Positions 1 through 13,500 of a stretch of 64,000 nucleotides of DNA are shown piece by piece. Each line of letters starts with the position of its first letter. The stretch's first letter is position 1. The stretch lies in NCBI GenBank assembly GCA_022376515.1, contig WTXI01000015.1, positions 248,001 to 312,000 on the forward strand. Direction: 5' to 3'. The stretch is from Lactifluus volemus (taxonomy: Eukaryota > Basidiomycota > Agaricomycetes > Russulales > Russulaceae). A program made the translations under genes and the position numbers. A model generated the notes under the pieces. The model did not search any database. It was not told where the DNA came from and saw only the letters and a program-made list of their open reading frames with translations.

Positions 1-3000
1 TACCGAACGTGCAATTCAGGATGATCGGCATCGATAGCGTTTGCGTGATTGAGCGCTCTTATGGCTTGTACGTACTTGCCTAAGGTACAATAAGTTCAGA
101 ACGAGACAGTCGTACTTTCCCGTTAAACGCACCCCGCCGAACCGCGACATCGTAAATTGAGGTCCACGAATCGACATCGCGTAGAGAGAGGCGCAATAAA
201 GGGTTAACAGTTTCCATGCGCGCTCCAGTGGTTCTGGGCTTGTCAGCAACTTGACACCATCAGGATCGTCGTCCTTCAAGGACGTTAGATCGAGACCTTT
301 ATCCTCATTTGTTGACGTAGCGTTTGCTGTTGCTGCTGAGTTTGAGAGGTAATCTTCACTGTTTCATGGTTCATTGCCCACCTTTCCTTTGCTCCTCTTG
401 CCTCTGCTGCGCCTTTTTAGCTTTCTTCTTAGCTTTCTTTGCTTCTTCTGCCGTCAGACCTACGAGACAGTACATCACCTTGTCTAGGCTACAGAAACAG
501 ACTCCTTACCTGTCGATAACACGTCCTTTGCAAGTGATGGATTGTCAAAGAGTTTAACGTAGATCTAGACAATGCAAAAATGCTCATTTTTTTATTGCCA
601 GTGCTACCTCCTACCATGGTGGGACTGCACCTGTGAGGCCGATATGGCGGAATGAACGTATGCCGGATGAGACCACAACTGATCCTCCCATGAAAGGAGA
701 CTAGAAAGTAGTCAGTGACCACATCGATTGATGCCGAAGTACGGACTTGAGGTAGATGTTTATCGTGAACTTCCTTAAGGAATAACCATGGAAATCGAAT
801 TGATCGTCTTCGAACTCTTCAAAGATCTGCGCATGCAGTGAGAGGAGGGGATCAACACCCCATGGCTTCAATGACAGCTGACCTTCCGAACGGCATGGTA
901 CTTTTTAAGGGCATGATGAATCTTGCCTTGACGTCGATGTGCATTTGCTTCTTCCGTGAGGTATAGGAGAGACTGCATCTCTTCCAGGTCAGCACCAGGG
1001 CTCACAGCATCCTTCTAGATGATGAGATTAGTAGTGGACGCGAAAAAGACACGCTTGATACCTTCGTAAACAGGCCAAGGGTATCACTAGCTTCTTCGAT
1101 AAGACCAGCTCTAAGCTTGTATTTAGCTGATTTGGTATTCAGGAAGCGATCCTGGCCATCGAGGAGCCGAGCCTCATTGACTGCAGCTGAGGCGCCATGA
1201 AGATCTCCGAGGCGTTTCAAGACACGACCTCTGAGTGTGTGAAGCTCCGGAAGGGTCGGCGTATGGGTAATGGCTGAAGAAAGGACAGACAGTGCACGGG
1301 TATGCTGGCCAACATGAGAGAAGTGCTGAGCGAGGAAGTACAGCGCCCATAGGTAGGTTGTTGGTACATCGCCTTCTGATGTAGCTATGACATCGTCTGA
1401 GGGCTCATCCGGGAGAAGACCTTCTTCTAGTGTTCGTCGGTAGCATTCTACTAGCTCCTCGATGATGACACGCTTTTGTGAGTCATGGTACAAGGGCTTC
1501 AAATCTACAAACAGAGACGGTATGCCTTTTTTCAGAGCGCGCAATATATAAGCGCCTGCTAATGGCTTGAAATCTTCGGCTGGGACCCAAACTGCAATGA
1601 GCAAGATTCATCACAGCTGGCCTTTGACAAACCTGGGACAATCATTAACTCCAGTCGTCTAGGAGCAACAACAGCACGAGGATTCTGTACTGAAAGATCT
1701 CTCAATTGTTGCAGCGCTTTAGGAAGGTCAGCATCTACGACAGATCCTGCGACTGTCAAGTGGTAGTTAATTATCGGCACATGCCAATAAATCGGACAGA
1801 TATCACCGAGTTCAATATTTTTACTACCCAAGTACCCATAATAGTAACTGATGTTATCTGGGTTACGTTGGATGAGAGCACGCCACGCTTGTTCGGCATC
1901 TGCACCTGGTCCCTGTTTTAACAGTAGCCGCGCTGATACACCAAGAGTGTCAATTGATGCATGGCAGATGAAACGATAGACTGTACCTCTGGTCTCCATG
2001 ATGGCAACTTGGTCCACGATAGCCTTGGACTTCTCCTTGATATTAAGAAATGCCAGTGCCTCTGCCAATTCACCTATGTCCTCCAAGACTCTGACGTGGT
2101 AGAGCAACAAGTCTGAGTGATCTGGGTCGTGATCAGGCACATTCTAACAAACGGCAGATTAGTAGAGATAAAACACATATGATCCAGTATGATAGCGCCA
2201 CTACCACATCACGAACCTTCAAGGAGCGCTCGTATTGCTCTAAAACTTTCTTTGCTTCGCCGAGGTTGCCGTTGAGGTGATAAGCTAAGGCGAGCCCAAT
2301 CCAATTTTGCCGCAGGTTGGGCCGCAGTTTGAGGAGAAGGAAGCGCGTGTCTACAAGACCGTCATAGAAGCGAAGCTGTGTCTGAAGATGCGCTGCATCT
2401 CGCAGGATGTTCATATTTTCCTGATTCAAGTACAAAGTGGATCACAGAATCAGAGTCTTGGCCTTGACTTGCAGAGCAGACATAAAGAAAAAGAAAAGAG
2501 GGAAAAGGAACACCCTCGACGGACTAGCTAATTGCAGTGGACTGGCTCATCAACTGCTGAGAATACCACTCTCCGGGGGTGCAAGAACATATGCGGAAAA
2601 GTCGTGGGCAATCTGGGGCGCCCGCGCTCAGCTCACCTTATCGAATCTGAGGGCCTGGGTATATGATTTTAAAGCTTCCTCATAGTTCTTTTCACCTTTT
2701 TGAATAAGGCCAAAGACATGCCAGACAATGTGGGAGGTTAAGTCCAGGCGAACACCTTTCTTGACTAGTTCGAGACCCTCCTCCCTCTTACCCATATGGG
2801 TTAAAATGAGACCCTTCATACACAAAGTCTCTGGTAAGATTACCGCCAATCAGACAGACTTGTCCACGGGAAGATTATACGGACCTCCGTGCTCGGGAAA
2901 CTTCTTTAGGATCTGGTCGGCGGTCTTCTGGCCTTTCTTCAGTTGACGGGTCTCATAAAGGTTCAGCAATTCTCGAAAAAGTGATGACTCCTTCGAAGGA

Positions 3001-3029
3001 AGGGTTCTTTTTGAAGGTGTTGAGGCCAT
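1..3029 (-). CDS. naa15: N-terminal acetyltransferase A auxiliary subunit Naa15/Nat1 (3' partial)
   Basis: Naa15 anchors the NatA complex (with Naa10) to ribosomes and directs co-translational N-terminal acetylation. Exons on the minus strand read as successive Naa15 blocks: start ATG at 3029-3027 (MASTPSKRTLPSK), then the TPR-like helices ETLCMKGLILTHMGKREEG, IVWHVFGLIQKGEKNYEEA, NWIGLALAYHLNG, RNPDNISYYYGYL, IIEELVECYRRTLEEG, TTYLWALYFLAQHFSHVGQH, QDRFLNTKSAKYKLRAGLIEEA and DDQFDFHGYSLRKFTIN. These are followed by LTAEEAKKAKKKAKKAQQRQ and, near the window edge, DADHPELHVR. The order matches human NAA15 throughout. About ten short introns are needed. The C-terminus lies beyond base 1. It is divergent from Pds5, whose ATG is only about 160 bp away, so the two probably share a promoter region. 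Confidence 0.93.
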
Positions 3030-3190
3030 GAACGGGATAAAGTCGAGAAGGACTGTCAGTGAATGGTATCCCAAACTCTGGGCAGGCACAAATGCTCGCG
3101 GATGATGTAAGCAGCTAACAAGTGCACACAACGCGAGCCGCGTCTCAATCAGCGCGATTTCAGGCCTTGCCAACTTTCTCCTACATCGTC

Positions 3191-6100
3191 ATGGTGGCTC
3201 AAACTCGTGGAGGCGGACAAGCCTCGCCTCAGAAGCTCAAATTTCACGATAAGCTTGCTGGAAAGGGCCTCTCCACAGATGCTCTGCTCAAAAAGCTGAA
3301 GAATCTCCACACTCAACTCGCCGAGCTAGATCAAGACCGCGTTGATACTGCTAGCCTCACGACGGTCCGCAAGGAGCTGATCCACAACACCATTCTCCTT
3401 CACAAGGATCGAGGAGTTAAAGCTTACGCTGCTTGCTGTCTGGCTGACATCCTCAGATTATTCGCTCCTGACGCTCCATACACGCACAATGAACTTCGCG
3501 ATATCTTTCAGTTCTTCTTCCGCCAACTTGCCACAGGTCTGAGGGGCTCGGACTCTCCGTACTATAATGAGTACTTTCATCTCCTTGAATGCTTGTCAAC
3601 CGTGAAGAGCGTCGTTCTTGTTTGCGACCTCCCGAACGCCGAGGAGCTTATGGTTGATATCTTCCGGGACTTCTTTGCCCTTGTCCGCCATGGCCTTTCA
3701 AAGAAGATCGAGCTTCACATGGCGGATGTTCTCGTAGCATTGATAGATGAAGCTACCTCACTGCCTCAGAGTTAATGGACATTTTAATGGCGCAGTTCCT
3801 TGACAAGAATGTGGTGCGTGTATACTCGTCTCTTTTCATTGCGTGTGCTTTCATGCATTCGTTACGTCGCGCATTCCGGCATCTGAGATGCACGACGATC
3901 CGTCAAATAACTTGCTGACTACTCATACAGGGACTGGATAACCCTGCTTTCCGCCTGGCAGTCCAAGTCTGTAACAGTACCTCGGATCGGCTTCAGCGGC
4001 ATGTTTGCCAATACTTTACGGAGATCATCGTCCAGCATGCACCGGATGAAGAACTCGATGATATTCGCAAGGCCCACGAACTTGTGAAACAGCTCAATAG
4101 GTTCTGCTCCCCTCTTCTCCACTTGGTCATACCTCAATTAGAAGAGGAACTGCGGGTGGAGGACTTGGCATTGCGTACTATGGCAACGCAAGTCCTGGGA
4201 GAGATGTTTGCGGATAAAGGGGGTGCAGACCTTGTGCGGAAGTATCCGACAACATGGAACGTTTGGAACCTTAGACGAAACGACAAGTCTTCTGCCATCC
4301 GCTTGACATTCGTGGAGGCCGCTCATAGACTCCTCATTGGCCTCCCGGAGCAAAGGGATTTTGTGGAAGGTTTGTCATCCCGACAGCCCAGCATCGCAAT
4401 TTCACCAAATAGAACGCAGAGACCCTGAGTGCTAAGTTACTCGACCCCGACGAGAAGGTCAGAGCCGCTGTCTGCAAGTTATACTCGCAATTGGACTACG
4501 AAACGGCCTTACACCATGTGTCGGAGTTACAGCTCCGCCGAGTGGCCGAACGAGGTCTCGATAAAAAAGTAAATCCTCTCTGCCTGCATTTCATCTACGT
4601 TATTCATGGGTGCTCAGCACGCTGTTCGAATTGAAGCCCTCAACAGTATTGGGAAGCTCTATAACCTCGCGTATTCCGAGATGTGCGTTTTTTTTTTTTT
4701 TTTTACCCATTGGGACTCATGCTCTTATTATTGTAAGTGAGAACGGAGACCAAGCCGCGATTAAACAATTTTCCTGGATTCCACAATCACTTCTTCAGAT
4801 GAGTCAATCGCAAGAGGTCAAGTAAGATTTCAGGCTTGAATTGATACCAGGTCGCCCTTACATACTCTTTTCAGGGCTGCCGCAGAACATGCTTTAGCTG
4901 AATATGTCTTTCCTCTCATTGCTTTGGCTTCTAAAGAGAACGAGATAGAAGACTTCAGTTGGACGGACAGGCTTTTGACAACAATGAGGTTTCTCAATGA
5001 GAGGGCAGTCGGCTCCCTCATTAGCTTTTCTGGGCTTAAATCTGCGCAAGTTTTTTTCGATAATCTACTATTCTTTCGCTGAAGTGTGCTTAGTCGCCCA
5101 TCTATATATGAACGCTTCATTCAGTGCTGCAAGGAGAACAATGTAAGTCTGGCTTTGGGACATGGCCCGTTGGGAGTTGTTGAAGCGATAGCAGGGTGGT
5201 ATCATTGATGAAAATGAAGAGGAGACTATTCGCAAATTGAAGGCTTATATCCAAAGGCTTTCGAGTGCGTGCCATTCACACACCGGGTTCTTCCCTAACT
5301 TTGTTCCAGCTACATTTCCTGACCCCCAGAAAGCTACTGATGATTTTTACGCATTCGCCAAATTGAACGAAGGTCGCCTTTATAAGCTTTTGGAAACTTG
5401 CATGGACACCCAATCCAGCCTCAAGTCTGTGGTCAAATCATCAGTATGACGCTTTACCTGTACTTTGTTTCACCTACCTGATCCATAACCGCTCGATCAG
5501 CGAGAATTTCTTCGACGAGTGGAACAATCATCTGCGGGGATACTTCCCACTATGTCGACATTTCTGCGAAGGGCAAGCCTGCGCTTGATCAACCAATCCT
5601 CGATCCCTTTTCTACTTAGGCACTTGGAGCGTGGTGACCCCACGTCCGATGGCTACGGCACGAGTCACGCCCAGCTTTCGGCAAACAATGCGCAAGCCAT
5701 ATTGACCTCCATCTCCAAGTATTGTCCGATTATCTACAAAGCCCATGTCGGTGAGTTGAACAAAGCTATTGCTGATGAGAAGAACCCGCGGCTCGTCGGG
5801 GTCTGTCTGCAAGCTTTGGCCTCTCTTGCGAAATGGGATGATGGGCTCGTACTTGCCGATAAGTAAGACCTCAATTTATCTCTCCTGCCCACGTTTATCG
5901 AATTCTCTATGGCAGACGGACGACTGAACGGGTTATGCGATTCGCCCTCGATTCCAATCCCCGACTTGCCAAGTATTCGGCCAGGCTGCTCGCATTGTCG
6001 GCAAATAACGAGGAGTTTTGTAGAAAGATGATGGATGTAAGTTTTCTGCTTTCGTAGTACTCTAGTTACTAATAAAACGCCATCCAGACCATCTCTGAGG

Positions 6101-8085
6101 ATCTTAATACGGTGGACCACCACAGGCTCGTCTCTCACCTCGCAGTACTCGCAGAACTGGCACGGACGGCCCCAGACGCTTTTGAGAGCAAGAGCGAGGT
6201 GGTCATGAATTTCATTGTGAAACAGATTCTGATGACACCTAGTCCTCCCGACCCTGTCCGTGTTCCTCCAACCTATTTTCCATATGCTTAAGCTGACTCC
6301 TTTTACACAGGATGACATGGATTCTGATGCCGAATGGGTCGAGAAAGTTAACATGCCACCCTCGATGAGCAAGAAAATTATGGCCATCAAAGTCTGCAGA
6401 AACCGTTGCCTGGCTCATGCTACGTCGGAAACCGCTTTAACATGGCCACCCCCGTTCTCAGAATGCTCTTCGCGTTGTTGGAGCACGGTGGATCCCTTCA
6501 TGCAGAGAACGAAGACGAGTTGGTTCCCCTTTTGCAAACTTGTTCTGATCGGACCGAGCTAATCGTGTTGTCACAGCCCTAAAGTCAAAACTCGTATGCG
6601 GTTGCAAGCAGCCGTGTCTTTGCTGCACCTTTCGACGGTGCCAAAGTTTGCAACTTTCGTGTCCAATAATTTAGTCTCGCTTGCCATTATGATACAGGTC
6701 TGTTCATATTTCGCATGACTGCTATTATTTATATGGCACGCAGGATCCTTGCTATCAAGTTCGCGATGAGTTCTTGCGCAAATTCATTTCTCTCGCCACC
6801 CACCAACATTTACCCCCCCACTTCAACGTGATACCCTTTTTGACAGTCCATGATCCGGAAGCAGATGTGAAGAGCATGGTACGCGTGCGTTCGTTACTTG
6901 TTAGACAGTGGTTCATTATCTCTAGGCGAAAGCATATATCTCTCTTGCGTATCGTGCAGCTGTACCGAGTTCGGGTCCAACCTACCTGCTTTCGAGTTTC
7001 AAGTACTCAGTGTTTTTTTTGGATCTAGGTGTCAAGATGAACCACTATGAGATGATTTTCGTTCAGTTTCTTCATTTACTCGCTCACCATCCCGATTTCG
7101 CTATCACACAAGAGAGTTTGCCCGACATGGCGAAGTACGCACCGAATCTCTTTACCACTGTACTTCCACGTGACGTTCTGACGCCAGGTATATCGACTTT
7201 TACCTCGAATCGGTGGGTTCTGCGGAAAACGTCTCGTTATTGTACCACCTCTCCGGAAAAGCGAAGACCGTGCGCGACTCAGAATCACACCTTTATAGCG
7301 AGGTTTGCAAATCTACAGAGTTGCGCTCCCCGTGTTATAAATGAAGAACTTCAGAACCTCTATGCTCTGAGCGAGCTTGCTCAGCACATCATCAAAGACT
7401 TGGCGAAACGACATTCATGGGCCTTGCAAAGTTTCCCTATGAAAGTCAAGCTCCCTGCTGGTATTTTACGTCCATTGCCGAATGTAGAAGCCACCAATAA
7501 GGTACTCAACCTGCATTCTCTATGCCTCGAGATGATCTTTTGCACAATGCTTCCTGCAGGTTCTCAAACAAGTGTTTCTTCCCCCAGAGGCACTGGACTG
7601 GCTCGAACAAACCCGGATGGCGAGAGTCAATGCTACTGAACTCAAAACCTCTGATCGTCCTAAGACCACCCGCAAGTTTGCAGAAAAGCGAAAGAAGGAC
7701 GGTAACCGATCAAATGGCCATGTGAAGTGGGCTTCCACGAACACGAAATATAATCGCTCTCTGATGCTAACTACACGTATGTCATAGGCGATTGCGAGGC
7801 AGTGGTCGTAATAAACGCCTAGAGATTAGTAGTGACGAGTCGGGGGAAGAACACTTCGACTCGGATGATAGTGGGGAGGACATCAGCCATTTTAAAAATG
7901 CCTCAATTGAAGAAAAGTCGTCGCTGGACTCCGAAGACGATCCCCCGGAGAATCGACGACCCGGACGGGATGCAAGGACACGGGCAAAAGTAACCCATGA
8001 TTTTCGTCGGTGTCTCTCATGCTAACCGGGATGCTAGGCGAAAATACGACAACACGTGCAGAAAAAAATTGGAAAGAAAGGTTGA
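3191..8085 (+). CDS. pds5: Sister chromatid cohesion protein Pds5
   Basis: Pds5 is a HEAT-repeat protein that binds the cohesin ring in the nucleus and controls its loading, acetylation and release. The start at 3191 gives MVAQTRGGGQASPQKLKFHDKL, then the conserved N-terminal stretch VKAYAACCLADILRLFAPDAPY and the helices DIFQFFFRQLATGLRG and YNEYFHLLECLSTVKSVVLV. Later exons give FTEIIVQHAPDEELDD, RVEDLALRTMATQVLGEMFA, LLDPDEKVRAAVCKLYS and HLLAHHPDF, all recognisable Pds5 blocks. The tail is acidic (SSDESGEEHFDSDDSGEDI) and ends in a basic exon, KIRQHVQKKIGKKG, reached by an intron at 7990-8037 with a CTAAC branch site. More than a dozen introns are implied. One apparent 1-base frameshift lies near 3770 (see findings). 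Confidence 0.92.
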
Positions 8086-9461
8086 AAGGTTGAAACTCCA
8101 AACCTACTGGGATCATTTGTAATTTGCTGTCGAATCTTCTGCGTACGCTTGACTGCTTTCCTTTGAACTGCACCCCGTGTATCTTCATTGTTCATGTATT
8201 ACAGTTATCGTCACCTCTGCTATCTAGTTTAATTATTGTAATTGCCTTGTCAGACACGTTACCCGGTGTTCATAAAGCACGGATCTAATCTCTGACTGGT
8301 GTCATCAGATCTCGGATTGTAGGATGGGGTAGAAGATCTGCTTGGTAATCTCTGGTTGCGTCGTTGGTATTTTATGGCACCCAAGATCCATGGACGGGGA
8401 CGTTACCCAAGTAGCTATTCTCGCTGTAACATTCGAAACGAGCCAGCTAGTTGCTAGTCTATGAATTTCTTGTTCATCTTTTAACTCCAAGTTCGTTTGA
8501 CACGACTACGGGGCCCGTTCATCATGTATCCGCTGGAGCTGTCAATCCCACACAGAAAACTGAGCTCTCACCTTCGTACTAGTTCGTATTAGAGGAGCTG
8601 AATATTCACGTCGTTGAAGAGGGTATCGTTTCACGCGATGTAGAAGTTGTCCGCTGCAAGCGCCGACGACTACAATTGAGGCAATCTTGTTTTGCTTTCT
8701 TCCTCGTCTGATACCGACGTACATTTGGTACCATTGCTGGGTACGACTACCTTCATCTAGGTTCAACCCCTGGACGCCCCGATCCTGTGAGTGTCCCACT
8801 AGAGGTTATCTAGGCTGTCTATAGCTATTTTCCGCTCAACGTCAATATAGTATATTGACATGACCCGGAAGTGAAAGGTTTACACTAACCGTCAAGGTCT
8901 CGAAGACAAGAACTCGAACATATGATCAAGTGTCCTTCCTTTTCGACACATGGGCGGTCCAGAGGTACCTTTTTCCATTGACAGGATACATGTTCAGGTT
9001 CGATTCCGTTCGAAGCCCGCACATCATCCAGGCGGTAATGCACTTGAGTCAATGTGCCAGTCTCGGTTAGACACTGATAAAAATCCAGAACAGACCCGCG
9101 GACGATTGGCATACTCACGACTTGACTGGTTTACGCTAATTTTAGGTATCTTCAGTTGGTGTGGGACCTGAAGCTTTCGCTTCTCGACGAGGGCTATGGC
9201 CTTTGTCCAGAGAGGAAGGGTGACATACATCCACAATCCGATTGGGTCAATGTCCTTGGCTCTGAGTGGCACATGGGGCTCGTGATTCATGACGATGAGT
9301 ACGATCACGACATCTAAGCCAGAGCACCCAAATGCCGACTGTGGATAAGAATTCCAAACTTGGTGGGTTCAACATCAACACCTGTGGACTTGGGAACGGT
9401 TCGCCAAAGGATTCGAAAGTTTATTGAGAGATTACTCTAAGAAATAATTGCAAACACGAGA
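8086..9461. other. Intergenic, convergent 3' regions
   Basis: This is the 1.4 kb between the Pds5 stop and the stop of the minus-strand Nudix gene. I see only short open frames with no recognisable domain, and no tRNA or repeat. It is probably the two 3' untranslated regions plus spacer. Confidence 0.6.
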
Positions 9462-10400
9462 CTATGCTGAAAGGACGCCAAACCACCATCTAAGCATTCT
9501 ATATGTGCCAGAGGTATCAGTATCAAAGTCGGCACGCCCAATAAAAGGTCGATTGGCAAGGAGGAGAGGCAACCAGTAAATGTCATCAGGCCACATGGAA
9601 TTGTAGGGTATGGGAGGGAAAACGGCATCTGTTGTCGGTGAAATTTCGAAGGATTGCGTGTCGGTAACAGAAAACCACTCGGGTCGCATCTCTTCTGTCC
9701 TAAATGATACGCATGAGATAGGAAAGAAGGGGGTTGTGACAGAAAAGGGAAAGGAAATACGAACTCGATTAAAGCCCCGGTGTACGCATCAGCACGATAG
9801 ATTTCGATTTGAAACGCCCATTCCGGCCCTCCCTGGATGGTGAAAAGTAGTGTTCCACAATGATTGAGCGATGCCTCAATACCGCATTCCTCCTTGTATG
9901 AGAAAGTTGGAACATGGTCTTCGATTATTTGGGCCAGGACGGACCTTGAGTTCACGAGCAGCCGCCTGCGCAGGGGTTTCACCAGCTTCTACTTTACCAC
10001 CAAAACCGTTATATCTATACGAGATGGGTTTCAATAAGTTGCTAATGCGTTACACCAAAGGCCAGTGAACTGACAGATGTGCGCCGAAACCACGCTTCTT
10101 GTATCCCAGCAGAATCTGCGAATGTAAGTAAGTCAAGGTTTCAAGGTGTTCATAAGTGACAACCTTCCGAGGAGAGCTAGGCAAGACAATGAACGCATTT
10201 GTATACAGTTTCTTTGAGGTGATGGTCAACCATTCTTGGTCTCCTCCACTTGAGGTCTCTACATATTGAGTTTGTGAGTCCAATAAACCGGGCGGAAGAG
10301 ACATGAGAGAGCGGTCGATGACATAAGCCAGCGCCATCTGTGGGTTCGCGTCCGTCGGTGGCAAGCAGGTCATTTCTCCTCTTGGTTCAGTTACCATCAC
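9462..10400 (-). CDS. MTH1/NUDT1-type Nudix hydrolase (oxidised purine nucleoside triphosphatase)
   Basis: Enzymes of this family hydrolyse 8-oxo-dGTP and 2-hydroxy-(d)ATP to monophosphates and so keep oxidised bases out of DNA. The joined exons give KKRGFGAHLYNGFGGKVEAG, then the full Nudix box (G-x5-E-x7-REL-K-EE-C-GI) split by one intron between REL-K and EECGIEA. The C-terminal half has EEMRPEWF and MWPDDIYWLPLLL; the WPDD motif holds the Trp and Asp residues that bind the oxidised purine in human MTH1. Introns fall after SSPRK (phase 0), at GAHL/YNGFGG (phase 2), after ARELK and after TGALIE. The N-terminus is about 60 residues longer than human MTH1; the ATG at 10373 is an alternative start to the one at 10400. 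It is divergent from the BUR1 kinase. Confidence 0.9.
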
Positions 10401-10502
10401 CGTGACGGCGTTCGTCGTACAATCCCTGTGTTAGATGTCATCACTTTCTCTCTCAACTTATACTAACGAAGAGGTAGTCTCCCAGGCTTTTTTGCTCTTC
10501 CC
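10401..10502. promoter_or_regulatory. Short bidirectional promoter between the Nudix gene and BUR1
   Basis: Only about 100 bp separate the two divergent ATGs, so both transcripts must start within it or overlap. It contains a pyrimidine-rich stretch (tcatcactttctctctcaac), as is common near fungal start sites. I see no clear TATA box. This is inference from spacing. Confidence 0.45.
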
Positions 10503-13500
10503 ATGCTTCAGGGTTCGAGTAAACGCGTAGCTTCGACGCCTCCAACCGGTACGGGCGCACGGCCTTTCAAGAGACAGGAGAGGAGTTCGTCTCCTGAAGA
10601 GGGCGAGTTAGATGATGTTGAACCGCCCCAACCTTCACATGTTCCATCTCCGCGCTTTCTTTCTGCTCCGGATACACCTCCGCCTGCCTCAAGATATTCT
10701 GTCAAAGTGAAGCTCCCTTTCAAGACAAAAGTGAACCCGTCAGCTGGTCTCGGGGCGAGTGCAGGTCTGGTCTACAGTTTTAAACGCGGCATAGTACTTG
10801 CTAATTCTAACCACTGTCCTGTTCCACCAGAGCGACCAGTAGCGGATGGATGGGGCTCAAGCAATGAAGCATGCCGGAATAAGGAGAACGGGAAACCTTC
10901 TAGCAGCACCGGATGGAAAGCTCACCCTTACACTAATGATTCGTTGCACCGTGGCCGCGATTTTCCTGACAAACACCATCCGCCGTCGGGATCTTCGCCA
11001 CGCTCCCCTGAGTATGGTCGACCTGGAAGGTCAAAAGTCCCTACTAGGTCGCGTTCCCGATCCTCTGCACGCTCCTCATCTGGCTCGCGGTCCTCGTCGA
11101 AGAAGCGAACCCACAGGTTACCACCCCATCGGTCTGCTAGAGGCTCTCCTTCTCCATTACACTCCCGTCGCCGCGACAGAACACCAGAATCGCGCGACCT
11201 GCGTGACCGTTTCCGTAATCACACCCACACCCGCTACGATTCCGCCTCCAACTGGCGTTATGATGTGCGTGGTCAGTATCGCAGGGACCCACCGGAGAAC
11301 TACTATGCGAGTGATTGCTACCATTCCCCGGGACGACCATATCATGACTACTACGACCGAGGCAACGATCGGGACCCTTATGGGACCCGGTACGAGTCTT
11401 CTCGTGGTCGGCTTGTGGCCAACGATTATCGTCCTGTTTCTCCACTACAATTTTCTTTAGTTCGACGCCCTCGCTCACCTTCACCATGCCTAACTCGGAC
11501 ACCTCCTCAACCTAGGTCCCCACCACCACCGACCCCTCCTCAGTCTGAGCTTCAAGCACGGCACCAGACAGTCCCCATTCTACTTCCAAAAAAACCTTCT
11601 GCAACGGTGGTTCCTCCGTCTCCGCCCTCCATATCTCTTCCACGTTCTCGTTCATTTGGTGGCGGGAAAGGAGACGAAGTTGATTTATGTTCACGTGAAA
11701 AAGTTCCCCCCAATGCAGTTGAGAAACCCAACGATCTCCCACCTCCACCCCAGGCTCCTCGTCCGATTCGTCAACCCCTTCGTCGTACTCGCGAAGACGA
11801 ATACAAGGCCTATGGACGAACCTTCATAGGCTCTGGACAACATGACGATTACGATGCCATGACCAAACTGGGAGAGGGTACTTTCGGGCACGTTCTATTC
11901 TTGTCCACCCATTCCTAGTACTTATTGCTTTTTCAGGGAGGTTCACAAGGCAAAGCACCGCCCGACGGGCAAAATTGTTGCCCTGAAGCGTATCCTAATG
12001 CACAACGAAAAGGAAGGAATGCCTGTGACCGCTTTACGAGAGATAAAAATACTCAAATCTCTCAAACATCCCAACGTAGTGGAACTTCTAGACATGTTCG
12101 TCGTTCGCAGTACGTTATTCGTTATTCGTTATCTTGTGGCTTGGGCCTAGTTGATCAGAGATAGGTAATGGGAAGGATAAGCCGCTGTCGGTGTATATGG
12201 TATTTCCGTATATGGACCATGATCTAGCTGGGTTATTGGAGAACGATCGTGTGAAGTTGCAACCCAGTCAGATCAAGCTGTACATGAAGCAACTTCTCGA
12301 GGGCACGGAATATATGCACAGAGTCTGTATCCATCTTTTCCTACTTCTCATATTATTTGACGTTGCCGTACCCAGAACCATATTTTGCATCGCGATATGA
12401 AAGCAGCGAATCTCCTGATTTCAAATAATGGTTCTCTACGCATCGCAGACTTCGGTCTAGCCCGAACCTATGATCCCAGTGTAGCATCTGCCAACGTGAA
12501 CGCCGGTAGCTTACGCAACAAGGAACGCCGCTATACGAACTGCGTTGTAACTCGGTGGTACCGTCCTCCCGAGTTACTTCTCGGAGCGAGAAATTATGGT
12601 GGAGAAATTGATATATGGGGGATTGGGTACGTCTAGGGCTCATCTAGTTTCCGGGATATGTTCACGCACGTACTCAGGTGTGTACTTGGAGAGATGTTCC
12701 TGCGACATCCTATCCTTCCTGGAAATTCGGATCTAGACCAACTTGAGAAGATATGGCAAATGTGTGGTACTCCCAACCAACATACCTGGCCGAATTTCGA
12801 TACCCTGCCGGGCTGTGAAGGGGTGAAGCACCACAATCAGCACCCGAAGCGACTCAAGTCTGTCTTCGAACAGTTAGTCACAGCTAGAAGTCTGGCTACC
12901 CGTTTTGGCTGATAAAATCTTCGTGAGATTTGGCGCGGAGACTTGCGATCTCATTGACAGGCTGCTCACTTGCAACCCTGGGGAACGCATCACTGCGACA
13001 CAGGCCCTCGAACACGACTACTTCTGGACAGATCCACTTCCAGCAGATCCCAAAACGTGCTCTACCTTCCGTTTCTCATCTTGTAGTTTCTGCTCATGTT
13101 GTTCTTTCCTCTTTCCCTAAGATTACCTGTTTATGAGGCATCTCATGAATTTGACAAGCGCGGACGCCGCCAGCAGCCCCTGCAAGTCCCCAACGCCCCT
13201 CCACATCCACATATCGCAGAACCACCACCGACTGCTGGCAACCTTCCACCCTATCCCCACCGTGGCCATCCGACGCGGGAAAATTTTCGTGCTCCGTCAG
13301 TCAACCTTCCTACTCGGCCGGGCGTTCCACCACCCAGTGGCCATCATCATTCATACCCTCTGCCTCCCGACTATAGGAGTGGTGTGCCAATGAACCTTCC
13401 CCCTATTCACTACCCTGCACAAGGTCCTCCCCCAGTCCCGTATCAATTTCCGAACGTGGGCCCTCCGCCGCCGCAACCTGTTCCTTGGGATCATAAGCCC

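Noticed and set aside
9024..9308. 94-residue minus-strand frame (MIVLIVMNHEPHVPLRAKDI...)
   Set aside because: Open and fairly protein-like, but no family recognised, no clear splice partners, and it lies in the 3' region between convergent genes.
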